Below, piece by piece: positions 7,826-14,435 of a stretch of DNA of 14,473 bases. Both the position numbers and the translations under genes were made by a program. Under the pieces are notes generated by a model that saw nothing but the letters and a program-made list of their open reading frames with translations, did no database searches and was not told the DNA's origin. The stretch is taken from positions 1 through 14,473 of the forward strand of contig CAKZLA010000106.1 of the NCBI GenBank assembly GCA_937124525.1, given 5' to 3'. Within the stretch, counting starts at the first letter, position 1, and each line of letters begins with the position of its first letter. The DNA comes from an uncultured Desulfobacterium sp. GTDB lineage: Bacteria > Desulfobacterota > Desulfobacteria > Desulfobacterales > Desulfobacteraceae.

Positions 7826-8782
7826 TCGGTCCAGGTGGGCAATGTGAATGATCGCATCTCCACTGTGCACAAGCGGCAGATCCAGGCGACCGATCACCAT
7901 TCCCGAGACCGGGGAGTGGATAACCACCTCATGATCCCCAAAGGGATCGGCAATAATGCCAATTCTTGTGTTTTTAACCACTTTGGTGCCCAAAGGGGCC
8001 TCCATCTGCAAGATGCCACTGACAGGTGCCCGAACCCAGGAGGTTGAATCCGCGATCATCGGTTCTATTTTGGGTTTGGTTTGATGGGACGTTGGCCTCA
8101 GCATTTCAATGTTTGTCATCACCGATAATATCCCGCGGATACCAGCCCTGATGGCCTCTTCATCAAAACGAAGTACCCCGCCGGCTTCATAGAGTATGGT
8201 GGGGATGTTTTCCTCGGCAGCAGCCTTTCGAAGCGATCCGTCACGTATGGCAGCGTTGATGATCACGGGCACGCGGAAAACCCTGGCCATCCCAAGCGCT
8301 TCTGGATTTTCAATATCAACCCTGATTTGCGGAAAATTTGCCCTATGGTTTGACCCGGCATGCAGGTCAATCCCACACTGACTGCCCCTGACAATCTCGG
8401 ACATGAAAATGTCTGAGAGCTGGGATGTTAAAGATCCTGTTTTAGACCCTGGAAAAAATCGGTTCATATCCCTCCTGTCAGGGGAATATCGAGAATGCTG
8501 CTCAAAGGCATATACATTTACCACGGGAACGGCAAGCAGAGTTCCCCGTAAATTTTTAACCTTCTTAAGTTTGATGAGTCTGCGGATAATTTCCGTCCCG
8601 ATGATTTCATCGCCATGTATGGCACCGCACACAAATAGTCTGGGGCCGGGCTTACGCCCGTGGATGACATGGACAGGCATGGCCATTGCTGTATTGGTGT
8701 ACAGCTTGGGTACTGGAATATGGACGGTCTTCTGTGTGCCAGGATCTACTTGATTTTTGGCTATGATTATGGACTTTTGCAT
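7766..8782 (-). CDS. aspartoacylase / succinylglutamate desuccinylase-family metallohydrolase
   Basis: A 338-residue zinc carboxypeptidase-like hydrolase (M14-related AstE/AspA family) that should cleave an amide bond next to an acidic amino acid. Zinc ligands are visible as GAIHGDE (His56, Glu59) and IDLHAGS (His141). The substrate-binding DMNRFFPG (105-112) and the probable catalytic Glu199 in LYEAGG are present. Residues about 240-315 form a beta-rich, lipoyl/biotinyl-like tail (RAPVSGILQM and HSPVSGMVIG), found in the subgroup that travels with rimK. I chose the ATG at 8782, one base after the rimK stop and preceded by AAAGGA; the frame runs 20 codons further up into rimK without a better site. 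It is the third gene of the rimB-rimK operon, so a role in trimming RimK-made tails or their products is likely but unproven. Its 3' end overlaps the convergent cyanophycinase fragment. Confidence 0.9.
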   Translation of the reverse strand: MQKSIIIAKNQVDPGTQKTVHIPVPKLYTNTAMAMPVHVIHGRKPGPRLFVCGAIHGDEIIGTEIIRRLIKLKKVKNLRGTLLAVPVVNVYAFEQHSRYSPDRRDMNRFFPGSKTGSLTSQLSDIFMSEIVRGSQCGIDLHAGSNHRANFPQIRVDIENPEALGMARVFRVPVIINAAIRDGSLRKAAAEENIPTILYEAGGVLRFDEEAIRAGIRGILSVMTNIEMLRPTSHQTKPKIEPMIADSTSWVRAPVSGILQMEAPLGTKVVKNTRIGIIADPFGDHEVVIHSPVSGMVIGRLDLPLVHSGDAIIHIAHLDRLKTINPAIEEFREEISEDI

Positions 8783-8783
8783 C

Positions 8784-9689
8784 TTATCCTTTGCCAGTTG
8801 TCTTGGTCTTTCCAGGGGATGCATTTTCTTCGATATATGCAATCACCTTACCCGCAATATCCAGCCCCGTTATGGCTTCTATCCCTTTCAGGCCTGGAGA
8901 AGAGTTCACTTCCATGATCACAGGGCCATGATTAGACCGCAGCAGATCCACGCCGGCCACCCGAAGCCCCATTATTTTGGCTGCCCTAACTGCCGTGGAG
9001 CGTTCTTCCGGTGTGATTTTAATTTTTATTGCCTGTCCGCCGCGATGCAGATTGGATCTGAATTCACCCTCCGGGCCTTGACGTTTCATGGTTGCAACAA
9101 CTTTATTACCAATAACCCAGCAGCGAATATCCGTACCAGAGGATTCTTTTATAAATTCCTGGACTAAAATGTTGGCGTCAAGGCTTCGCAGGGCTTGAAT
9201 AACACTCTGGGCCGCCTTTTTTGTCTCTGCCAGGACAACGCCGATCCCCTGGGTTCCCTCAATCATTTTTATAACCAGGGGTGCTCCGCCAACCATTGAA
9301 ATCAGGTCATCGGTAAATTTTGTGCTGTGGGCAAATCCTGTGACTGGCAGACCAATGCCCTTTCGTGCCAACAGCTGCAAGCTGCGAAGTTTGTCCCGGG
9401 AACGGCTGATGGCAACGGACTCGTTCACACAATATACCCCCATCATTTCAAACTGACGGACGACGGCTGTTCCATAGAATGTTATGGATGCACCAATTCT
9501 CGGGATAATCGCATCAAATCCTTCAAGCTTTTTCCCTTTATAGTGAATGGCAGGATGGTGGGAAGTGATATCCATATAGCAGAGCAACGGATCGATTACA
9601 GACACCTCATGTCCCCGTTTTTTGGCCGCTTCAACCAAGCTGTTTGTTGAGTAGATGGATGCTTTTCTGGAGAGAATGCCGATCTTCAT
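8784..9689 (-). CDS. rimK: ATP-grasp alpha-L-glutamate ligase RimK
   Basis: RimK adds glutamate residues to the carboxy end of ribosomal protein S6 in E. coli using ATP. At 301 residues this protein is essentially the length of E. coli RimK and resembles it throughout: [34 protein letters not shown] (62-81); [16 protein letters not shown] (97-112); an ATP-grasp loop [18 protein letters not shown] with Lys141; QEFIKE (177-182); DIRCWVIG with Asp187 and Arg189; SNLHRGG (212-218); Asp248; and the metal-binding MEVNSSPGL (Glu260, Asn262). All expected ATP-grasp residues are present, so it should be active. Its ATG overlaps the rimB stop (ATGA), a sign of coupled translation, and the metallohydrolase gene begins one base after its stop. 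Whether S6 carries a suitable acidic end in this organism cannot be judged here. Confidence 0.96.
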   Translation of the reverse strand: MKIGILSRKASIYSTNSLVEAAKKRGHEVSVIDPLLCYMDITSHHPAIHYKGKKLEGFDAIIPRIGASITFYGTAVVRQFEMMGVYCVNESVAISRSRDKLRSLQLLARKGIGLPVTGFAHSTKFTDDLISMVGGAPLVIKMIEGTQGIGVVLAETKKAAQSVIQALRSLDANILVQEFIKESSGTDIRCWVIGNKVVATMKRQGPEGEFRSNLHRGGQAIKIKITPEERSTAVRAAKIMGLRVAGVDLLRSNHGPVIMEVNSSPGLKGIEAITGLDIAGKVIAYIEENASPGKTKTTGKG

Positions 9690-10189
9690 ATTTGCGGACT
9701 CCTTTTTTGGGAAGGTGAATAGGACTTTTCCAATTTTTTTCCGGTAAGGTATGCCTTGGCAGGATCTACTATGAAGCGGTCTTTAAGGGCAGTTCTTCCC
9801 AAAAGCATCCTGAACATCATACCGTCACGGTTGGTCAATGATATTTTGATGGGCCACAGCAAGGTTCCCAGAAGAACACTGGTTTCAATGATATACCGCA
9901 TTTCCGCATGGCCCCCCGAGTCTTTAACAAGGCGCTGGTCAACCACTGGCGCTTCACAGAACAATTCAACATCTGACCGTTTCCGGAAAGGATGAATGCC
10001 AAAACGTACCATCAGTTGACCTTCCAAGGTGAACTCTTCAAGGCTGAAGGTGTGAAGGGCGGATGTCCGGGCACCGGTGTCAATTTTAGCTTTCAGGGCG
10101 GGGATACCCAGATCCGGCAAGACCAGCCACTCTTTCCAACCTATCAGAGTACCTTTGTCTGGGGTGGCCTTTGATTGAGAATCTAACAA
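9686..10189 (-). CDS. rimB: RimB-like retropepsin-type protease (ATP-dependent zinc protease family, DUF785)
   Basis: A 167-residue protein of the family long named 'ATP-dependent zinc protease' but structurally retropepsin-like; in Pseudomonas, RimB works with RimK and is reported to remove glutamates added to S6. The catalytic signature is [14 protein letters not shown] (33-46), with Asp37-Thr-Gly as the aspartic-protease triad, followed by the second-lobe motif [21 protein letters not shown] (128-148). The first gene of the operon, it starts with TTG, preceded by AAAGGA; an ATG a few bases earlier runs at once into a stop. Its end overlaps rimK by four bases. The 89 bases upstream, before the AarF-kinase gene stop, are AT-rich and contain a small inverted repeat (ATACATTGGTGTAT, about 10216-10229) that could belong to the operon promoter. 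Confidence 0.93.
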   Translation of the reverse strand: MLDSQSKATPDKGTLIGWKEWLVLPDLGIPALKAKIDTGARTSALHTFSLEEFTLEGQLMVRFGIHPFRKRSDVELFCEAPVVDQRLVKDSGGHAEMRYIIETSVLLGTLLWPIKISLTNRDGMMFRMLLGRTALKDRFIVDPAKAYLTGKKLEKSYSPSQKRSPQI

Positions 10190-10278
10190 AAAAACATCCT
10201 TTCAAACCGAAAAATATACATTGGTGTATAACATACTGAGATTATCACAAAGATGGTCATATATGCCAGTTAAAAGTA

Positions 10279-11973
10279 TTACATCCTCCCGCTGCTCATA
10301 ATTGATAACAACAGCCAGAAACCCATGCCGCCAGCAACCAGAAAACCGACCAGGCCGATAACAGGTATTTCATGCCATGTGGGTGGAATCCCGGAAAGAA
10401 CAATAAGGCCCGATCCAATCACTATGGATGCCAAAACAACGGCAAAAGAAAGCCGGTTGCTAATCCGGTCATTGGCGGCAATCATCGGGTCCAGTCCACG
10501 ATGTTCAAACTCTATTTTCACCTTGCCCTGCCTGGCCAATTTGAGAATTGTTCGAACATCTCCCGGAATATCCTTTAGAAGATGAAAAAGATCGGTTCCC
10601 GAATCGACCATGTCTTTTCCGATTCGTCGGGGGTAGATTCGGTCTAACTGAATACGCTTCATGAATGGAGCAGCCTGTTCGATAACATCCAAATTAGGAT
10701 CAAGCGTACGGCCGAGCCCTTCCACGGTGCTCAAGGCCTTGATCATCAAGAAAAGATCGGGAGGAATGCTCAGACGATGTCTTTTCGCCATCTCCAGAAG
10801 CTGGTGCAACAACGGTCCCAATTCCACATCCTTTAATGGACGGTAGCAATGTTGATCCATAAACTCGGCGATATCTCTTTGAAGGGCAAGATAATCCGGG
10901 TCCTCCTCTGAAAGAGTGAGCTTTACCAGGGCTTTTGCTGCTCCTCGCTCATCTCGATGGACGACATTCATAATCAGATCGGCGAAACGTTCCCGCATTT
11001 CCAGATCCAATCGTCCCATCATGCCGAAGTCTATATAGCATATGACATTGTCCGGCAGGACAAAAATATTGCCCGGATGGGGATCGGCGTGGAAAAAACC
11101 ATGTACAAAGATCTGTTTCATGATCAGGTCAAGGCCCCGTTGAGCAAGTTTCCTCCGGTCAAATCCCTCTTTTTCCAACCGGTCAATATCAGAAGCCTTA
11201 ACACCGTTTATATGTTCCATGCTAATAACCCGTGATGTCGTTGCTTCACGATAAACTTTCGGCACATAAACCGTAGGCTCATCCTCAAATTGCCTGGCAA
11301 ATCGCTCTGTGTACGCGGCTTCGAGGGTGTAATCCAGCTCCCTCTCCAACGTATGGGCAAATTCTTCCACAACCCTGGTTGGATGCTGAATATCCCATCC
11401 TTCCAAATGGCGCTCCATCAAACCTGCCAGGTGAATCATGATCTCCAGATCCACCTCAATAGTACGTTGAATGCCCGGTCGCTGGATCTTGACGACCACA
11501 TTTTTTCCATCAAGCATTTTTGCCTGGTGGACCTGACCGATAGAGGCGGCGGCAAGAGGTTTTTTATCAAAATTTAAAAAAAACTGATCAATGGGTTTCT
11601 GGAGTTCTTTTTTGATAATGGCTTCCACCTCCGGGAATGAAAACGGTGGAACCTCATCCTGAAGCTTGGGAAGCTCCTGAATGAACTCTACGGGCAACAG
11701 GTCAGGCCGGGTGGAGAGAATCTGACCCAATTTGATGAAGGTAGGGCCCAGTTCTTCCAAAACCATTTTTACCCGAACAGCACGGGAGAACGTCTCGATT
11801 TTCTCCCGACGTTTACGAGAAATTATCTGTAATCCGATTTCCAGGTACTGTTCGATCTTAAGCGCATCAATAAGGTCTCCAAAACCGTACTTGAAAAGCA
11901 CAGTAAGAATTTGACGGTAACGCTGCATGTGGCGGTAAGTACGCCCAATTGTCCCAACCTTAAAAAACGTCAA
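10279..11973 (-). CDS. AarF/ABC1/UbiB-family atypical kinase
   Basis: A 564-residue membrane-anchored protein of the ABC1/UbiB atypical kinase family, known from quinone biosynthesis and lipid-linked roles. The family marks are all visible: the KxGQ helix GPTFIKLGQILSTRPDLLP (76-94), the alanine-rich nucleotide loop AAASIGQVHQA (141-151), VVVKIQRPG with Lys162, ERELD (210-214), HADPHPGN (295-302), and the DFG-like YIDFG (313-317). Two transmembrane helices close the protein (about 510-528 and 536-557). The start is TTG, chosen because AAGGAG lies six bases before it; the first ATG is 15 codons later. As sulfate reducers use menaquinone, I avoid the ubiB symbol: the role may be in menaquinone or lipid biology. 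It is downstream of, and co-oriented with, the helical phasin-like gene, 303 bases away. Confidence 0.94.
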   Translation of the reverse strand: MTFFKVGTIGRTYRHMQRYRQILTVLFKYGFGDLIDALKIEQYLEIGLQIISRKRREKIETFSRAVRVKMVLEELGPTFIKLGQILSTRPDLLPVEFIQELPKLQDEVPPFSFPEVEAIIKKELQKPIDQFFLNFDKKPLAAASIGQVHQAKMLDGKNVVVKIQRPGIQRTIEVDLEIMIHLAGLMERHLEGWDIQHPTRVVEEFAHTLERELDYTLEAAYTERFARQFEDEPTVYVPKVYREATTSRVISMEHINGVKASDIDRLEKEGFDRRKLAQRGLDLIMKQIFVHGFFHADPHPGNIFVLPDNVICYIDFGMMGRLDLEMRERFADLIMNVVHRDERGAAKALVKLTLSEEDPDYLALQRDIAEFMDQHCYRPLKDVELGPLLHQLLEMAKRHRLSIPPDLFLMIKALSTVEGLGRTLDPNLDVIEQAAPFMKRIQLDRIYPRRIGKDMVDSGTDLFHLLKDIPGDVRTILKLARQGKVKIEFEHRGLDPMIAANDRISNRLSFAVVLASIVIGSGLIVLSGIPPTWHEIPVIGLVGFLVAGGMGFWLLLSIMSSGRM

Positions 11974-12021
11974 ACAAATCTCCTTTTTCCGAAAATAAGT
12001 TCAAATCCGGCTTTGCTTTCC

Positions 12022-12276
12022 TCAGGCCATTGGCCTTATCACTAAAAGTTTCCAGACGTATACATGTTCTGCCCCATGGACAGAACATGTATACGCTATA
12101 GTTCCGGTGCATTGATCAATGGCAGCCGCCGGAGGGACTTCAATCTCCAGTCCGGCAGCAACAGTACCAAATATTTGAATGCAGTTCGTTTCACACTTTT
12201 CAGAGCAACACGTCCGTTCTGCGAGGTTCCTTTCAAAAAAGTGTAAGTACTTTTGGGAGCATCTGAAGGGTGCCAT
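12022..12276 (-). CDS. possible small cysteine-rich ORF (84 aa), doubtful
   Basis: Not recognised. The ATG follows the phasin-like gene's stop with no gap (TAAATG), which would allow re-initiation. The 84 residues contain seven cysteines: C6, C23, C24, C28, C32, C56 and C64. Against it: no good Shine-Dalgarno site, the frame runs through the 15-bp inverted repeat (encoding AYTCSVHGAEHVYVW), and an overlapping frame of similar length is also open. I lean towards it being non-coding. Confidence 0.15.
   Translation of the reverse strand: MAPFRCSQKYLHFFERNLAERTCCSEKCETNCIQIFGTVAAGLEIEVPPAAAIDQCTGTIAYTCSVHGAEHVYVWKLLVIRPMA
12024..12036. repeat. short inverted repeat AGGCCA-T-TGGCCT
   Basis: Six-base perfect arms around one central base, 51 bases upstream of the kinase start codon. 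It could be an operator or the base of a small hairpin in the kinase leader, but short GC-rich palindromes of this size occur by chance. Confidence 0.4.
12057..12095. repeat. perfect 15-bp inverted repeat with 9-base spacer
   Basis: The arms are CGTATACATGTTCTG (12057-12071) and its exact reverse complement (12081-12095), around the spacer CCCCATGGA. Fifteen matched pairs without a mismatch is far beyond chance in a gap this short. As RNA it would form a stable hairpin in the leader of the kinase gene or the tail of the phasin-like gene; as DNA it resembles a two-fold operator. The absence of a following T-run argues against an ordinary terminator. Confidence 0.9.
12110..12121. repeat. 12-bp perfect palindrome CATTGATCAATG
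   Basis: A spacer-free palindrome 14 bases from the large inverted repeat. It may be a dimeric regulator site; alone it could be chance, but the clustering of three palindromes in this gap is notable. Confidence 0.45.
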
Positions 12277-13410
12277 TTACTGATTGTCATTCCGTTTTTG
12301 AAGGGCATCTTTTGCTCCCTTCAACATCCCCGAAATGGCTCCCTTTGCAACTTCCGCAGACCTTTTCCCAATCTCCATCGCCTCTTCGGCCACGACTCGC
12401 GTCACCTTGCCGGCGGCTTCCGTGGTGGTTTTGGCGGTATCTTTTCCGGCTGTTCTCAGCTTTTCCACCGCATGTCCGATCTTTTTCCTTAAACCAACAG
12501 TTGTTCTTTCCGCTTGCTCAACAAGACCGGTCAATACATTTTTTGCCGTTTCTCCGGAACGTTTTGCCACCCTGTCAACAGTCTCCAGGAAAAGCTCATC
12601 AATGGTTTCAAGATCTTCCTTTGCCCGGGCAAGATCATCGTGGATGAACTCCCTGGTTTTATTTCCAATGGATTCCATTGCCGATCCGACTCCCTTCTGG
12701 GTGCCTTCAAAGGCACCATAGGCAACCTCTTTGACCTCCTTTCCGCTTTCCTCGGCAGCTTCCACAGCGCCGGAAAGAACCTTTTCGATAATTTCCTTCA
12801 ACCTGTTTGCCCTGAACCGACCCTCTTTCAACGCCTTTTCAGTGGCATCCCTGGTGATATGTGCCACGGTCTCTTCCACATTTTTTCCGGTCTCAATGGC
12901 CTGTTTGACCGCTTCTTTTACACTCTCCCTGGTCAAGCCCAATAATTCGGCACTGTTAAATTTGATATCTGTTGAGATTGCTTCGATCTGAGTCCGAATA
13001 TCTTCGGAAAATGTTTCGCCCGCATCTTTTGCTCCTTGAAGTCCATCTCTAACAGACTGGGCCAGTTTGGCTTTTTCCGCTTCAAGTTCCGTTTCAAGTT
13101 CACATATCTTTTTTCTGATAATATCGATATTTGGGTCCATATGGGAGCGAACGCCTTCCACAACACCTTCCACTGCGGCCTTGATATTTTCTGCGGCATC
13201 TGTTTCGGCAGCCCTTAATCCTTCCACTGCGGCAGACAGAGCCTCCTTCACGATGGGCTGGATTTCTTTCGCTCCCCCTTTACCTTCCGACATGACGTCG
13301 GCCACCGCCTTCCTGACGATGTCATAAATTTTTTCCGACGTGATACTCCCTGTCTCTTTGGCCATCCTCAACTCTTCTGAAATTCGATCTTTTACTGGAT
13401 TTTCCGGCAT
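12277..13410 (-). CDS. phasin-like amphipathic helical protein (DUF6781-like)
   Basis: A 377-residue, almost wholly alpha-helical protein, rich in Ala, Glu, Lys, Thr and Val, with no signal peptide and no membrane helix. The sequence is built of amphipathic stretches with frequent small residues, as in phasins, apolipoproteins and LEA proteins: for example EALSAAVEGLRAAETDAAEN, AVEAAEESGKEVKEVAYGAF and TAKTTTEAAGKVTRVVAEEA. A predicted coiled coil runs over KKICELETELEAEKAKLAQ (about 104-122). The segment REFIHDDLARAKEDLETIDE followed by LFLETVDRVAK resembles what I recall of DUF6781; this family call is from memory. The ATG has AAGGAG nine bases upstream, a strong site that fits an abundant protein. 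It lies upstream of, and on the same strand as, the AarF kinase. A role coating storage granules, lipid bodies or a membrane face is plausible but not shown. Confidence 0.85.
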   Translation of the reverse strand: MPENPVKDRISEELRMAKETGSITSEKIYDIVRKAVADVMSEGKGGAKEIQPIVKEALSAAVEGLRAAETDAAENIKAAVEGVVEGVRSHMDPNIDIIRKKICELETELEAEKAKLAQSVRDGLQGAKDAGETFSEDIRTQIEAISTDIKFNSAELLGLTRESVKEAVKQAIETGKNVEETVAHITRDATEKALKEGRFRANRLKEIIEKVLSGAVEAAEESGKEVKEVAYGAFEGTQKGVGSAMESIGNKTREFIHDDLARAKEDLETIDELFLETVDRVAKRSGETAKNVLTGLVEQAERTTVGLRKKIGHAVEKLRTAGKDTAKTTTEAAGKVTRVVAEEAMEIGKRSAEVAKGAISGMLKGAKDALQKRNDNQ

Positions 13411-13446
13411 GGTTTACGTCTCCTTCAGTTTAATGCTATTGGATGA

Positions 13447-13641
13447 TTATGAGCTGATTTTTATACCAATCTTTCGCGCTTTTTCCCAATTTTCTAATTT
13501 ATACACCCAGACTCTCAATTTTTCAATTCCAAGGGACGTGTACGCTTTATAAGCATTGTAGAGGAAAAATTTCATGATGAACAGCAAAAAACATCTGATG
13601 AAACGCCGAAGTATTGAGTATTTTTTTCGGTGTTTGACCAT
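13447..13641 (-). CDS. possible small basic/aromatic ORF (64 aa), low support
   Basis: Not recognised. The frame between the Lrp gene stop and the phasin-like gene reads MVKHRKKYSILRRFIRCFLL, a short hydrophobic patch, then YNAYKAYTSLGIEKL and VYKLENWEKARKIGIKISS. It could be a small membrane-associated basic protein. No Shine-Dalgarno site precedes this ATG or the later one at 13575, and the DNA is AT-rich, unlike the neighbouring genes, which favours an untranslated promoter region for the phasin-like gene. Confidence 0.2.
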   Translation of the reverse strand: MVKHRKKYSILRRFIRCFLLFIMKFFLYNAYKAYTSLGIEKLRVWVYKLENWEKARKIGIKISS

Positions 13642-13672
13642 GCTCGAAAAAACACTTGTAGACTCATCCGAT

Positions 13673-14134
13673 TTAATCCACTGCGGTCTCCCAGTCGTAG
13701 CGACGTTTGACATATTTCAGAATCAGGGAGGTTTCAGAGGTCACCACCCCATCAATTTTATAAATTTTCTGGGAAATCAGCGTATTGAGATCTTCAATGG
13801 AGTGGGCGTTGAATTCCGCATAGATATCAGATCCGCCCGTGGTGTGAACAATATACCAGATCTGCTCTATCTTGCTTAACTCCGCACTGACATGATCCAT
13901 TTTTTTTACATCGGCATTAATTCTCAATACACCTGCGATTTCAAACCCAAGCTTGTGGGGATTACTCACCGCCACGATCTGGATATACTCCTCCCGGATC
14001 AGACGGGCAAGGCGACTTCTCACCGTGGCTTCGGAAATGCCCACTTCCTTTGCAATCACTGTATTGGGCATCCTTCCGTCCTTCTGCAACAGCTCAATAA
14101 TTTTGTAATCCGTCTGATCTAAACCGGTATGCAC
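13673..14134 (-). CDS. Lrp/AsnC-family transcriptional regulator
   Basis: A 153-residue feast/famine regulator, the usual length for the family. Residues 4-60 form the winged helix-turn-helix (LDQTDYKIIELLQKDGRMPN, then IAKEVGISEATVRSRLARL), and residues about 65-145 the RAM ligand-binding domain (IAGVLRINADV, WYIVHTTGGSDIYAEF, DLNTLISQKIYKIDGVVTSE). Such proteins bind DNA as dimers or octamers and respond to amino acids or other small ligands. The start is GTG, supported by AAGGAG eight bases upstream; there is no in-frame ATG near the conserved start. Targets are unknown. Family members often control themselves and the adjacent genes, so the upstream hairpin and the downstream phasin-like gene are candidates. 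Confidence 0.94.
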   Translation of the reverse strand: MHTGLDQTDYKIIELLQKDGRMPNTVIAKEVGISEATVRSRLARLIREEYIQIVAVSNPHKLGFEIAGVLRINADVKKMDHVSAELSKIEQIWYIVHTTGGSDIYAEFNAHSIEDLNTLISQKIYKIDGVVTSETSLILKYVKRRYDWETAVD

Positions 14135-14278
14135 CTGTGTTACTCCTTATCCTGATTGATCTTCTGATAACATACAACCCCAGAAACTGCGGGCAGGCCT
14201 GTCCTCAAACACTTTGCGGCACTCTATCCATTTCTCCAGAAAGAGTCAATGGCCTTGTCCAATCCTGCTCTTCCAGCA

Positions 14279-14321
14279 CAACAGCCCATAACCCTTGTTT
14301 TAACAGGGGTATGGGCTGTTG
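14279..14321. repeat. 12-bp inverted repeat/hairpin upstream of the Lrp-type gene
   Basis: Perfect 12-base arms (CAACAGCCCATA and TATGGGCTGTTG), then one mismatch and about four further pairs, around a T/A-rich loop. It lies about 145 bases upstream of the regulator's start. No T-run follows on either strand. It could be an operator for this or another regulator, a second hairpin behind the right-hand terminator, or a dispersed element. Confidence 0.75.
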
Positions 14322-14364
14322 AGAAATGATAAAAATTCGGCATCCTTGTATATTAAAATATAAT

Positions 14365-14412
14365 AAAAAAAAAGGGGGGGGCGTGGGGGGGGAATCCCCC
14401 CCCACAACGCCC
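14365..14412 (-). terminator. strong intrinsic terminator with G8/C8 stem
   Basis: Read on the minus strand, GGGCGT plus a three-base bulge and eight G pair, across the loop ATT, with eight C and ACGCCC; the stem is about 14 pairs and is followed by more C and then nine T. This is a textbook Rho-independent terminator for the gene entering from the right. It also insulates the Lrp-type gene from upstream transcription. Confidence 0.88.
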
Positions 14413-14435
14413 AACGCCCAGAAAATTGCTGACAC

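Larger units (their letters stand above)
11974..12276. other. 303-base gap between the phasin-like and kinase genes, rich in palindromes
   Basis: No firm gene. Three perfect inverted repeats fall within 100 bases (12024-12036, 12057-12095 and 12110-12121). An 84-codon frame on the minus strand begins directly after the phasin-like gene's stop and covers most of the gap. The kinase Shine-Dalgarno site lies at its left end. No T-run follows the large hairpin on either strand, so it does not look like a standard intrinsic terminator. Confidence 0.6.
14135..14435. other. intergenic region upstream of the Lrp-type gene
   Basis: About 300 bases without a supportable gene. It holds the regulator's promoter region (minus strand, no clear hexamers seen), a hairpin at 14279-14321 and, at its right end, the terminator of the gene entering from the right. 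A minus-strand frame through here (stop at 14205) is open only because it reads through the homopolymer runs of the terminator. Confidence 0.6.

Noticed and set aside
12057..12095. Reading the 15-bp inverted repeat as a Rho-independent terminator
   Set aside because: No T-run follows the stem on either strand, and the stem is AT-rich in its outer half.
12253..13327. Several plus-strand frames of 80-143 codons opposite the phasin-like gene
   Set aside because: They mirror the repetitive Ala/Glu/Lys codons of the minus-strand gene, have no ribosome sites and encode Ser/Phe/Pro-rich junk.
14205..14435. 76-codon minus-strand frame upstream of the Lrp-type gene
   Set aside because: It translates through the terminator's G/C and T runs (GGDSPPTPPPFFLLYF), so it is an artefact of homopolymers.
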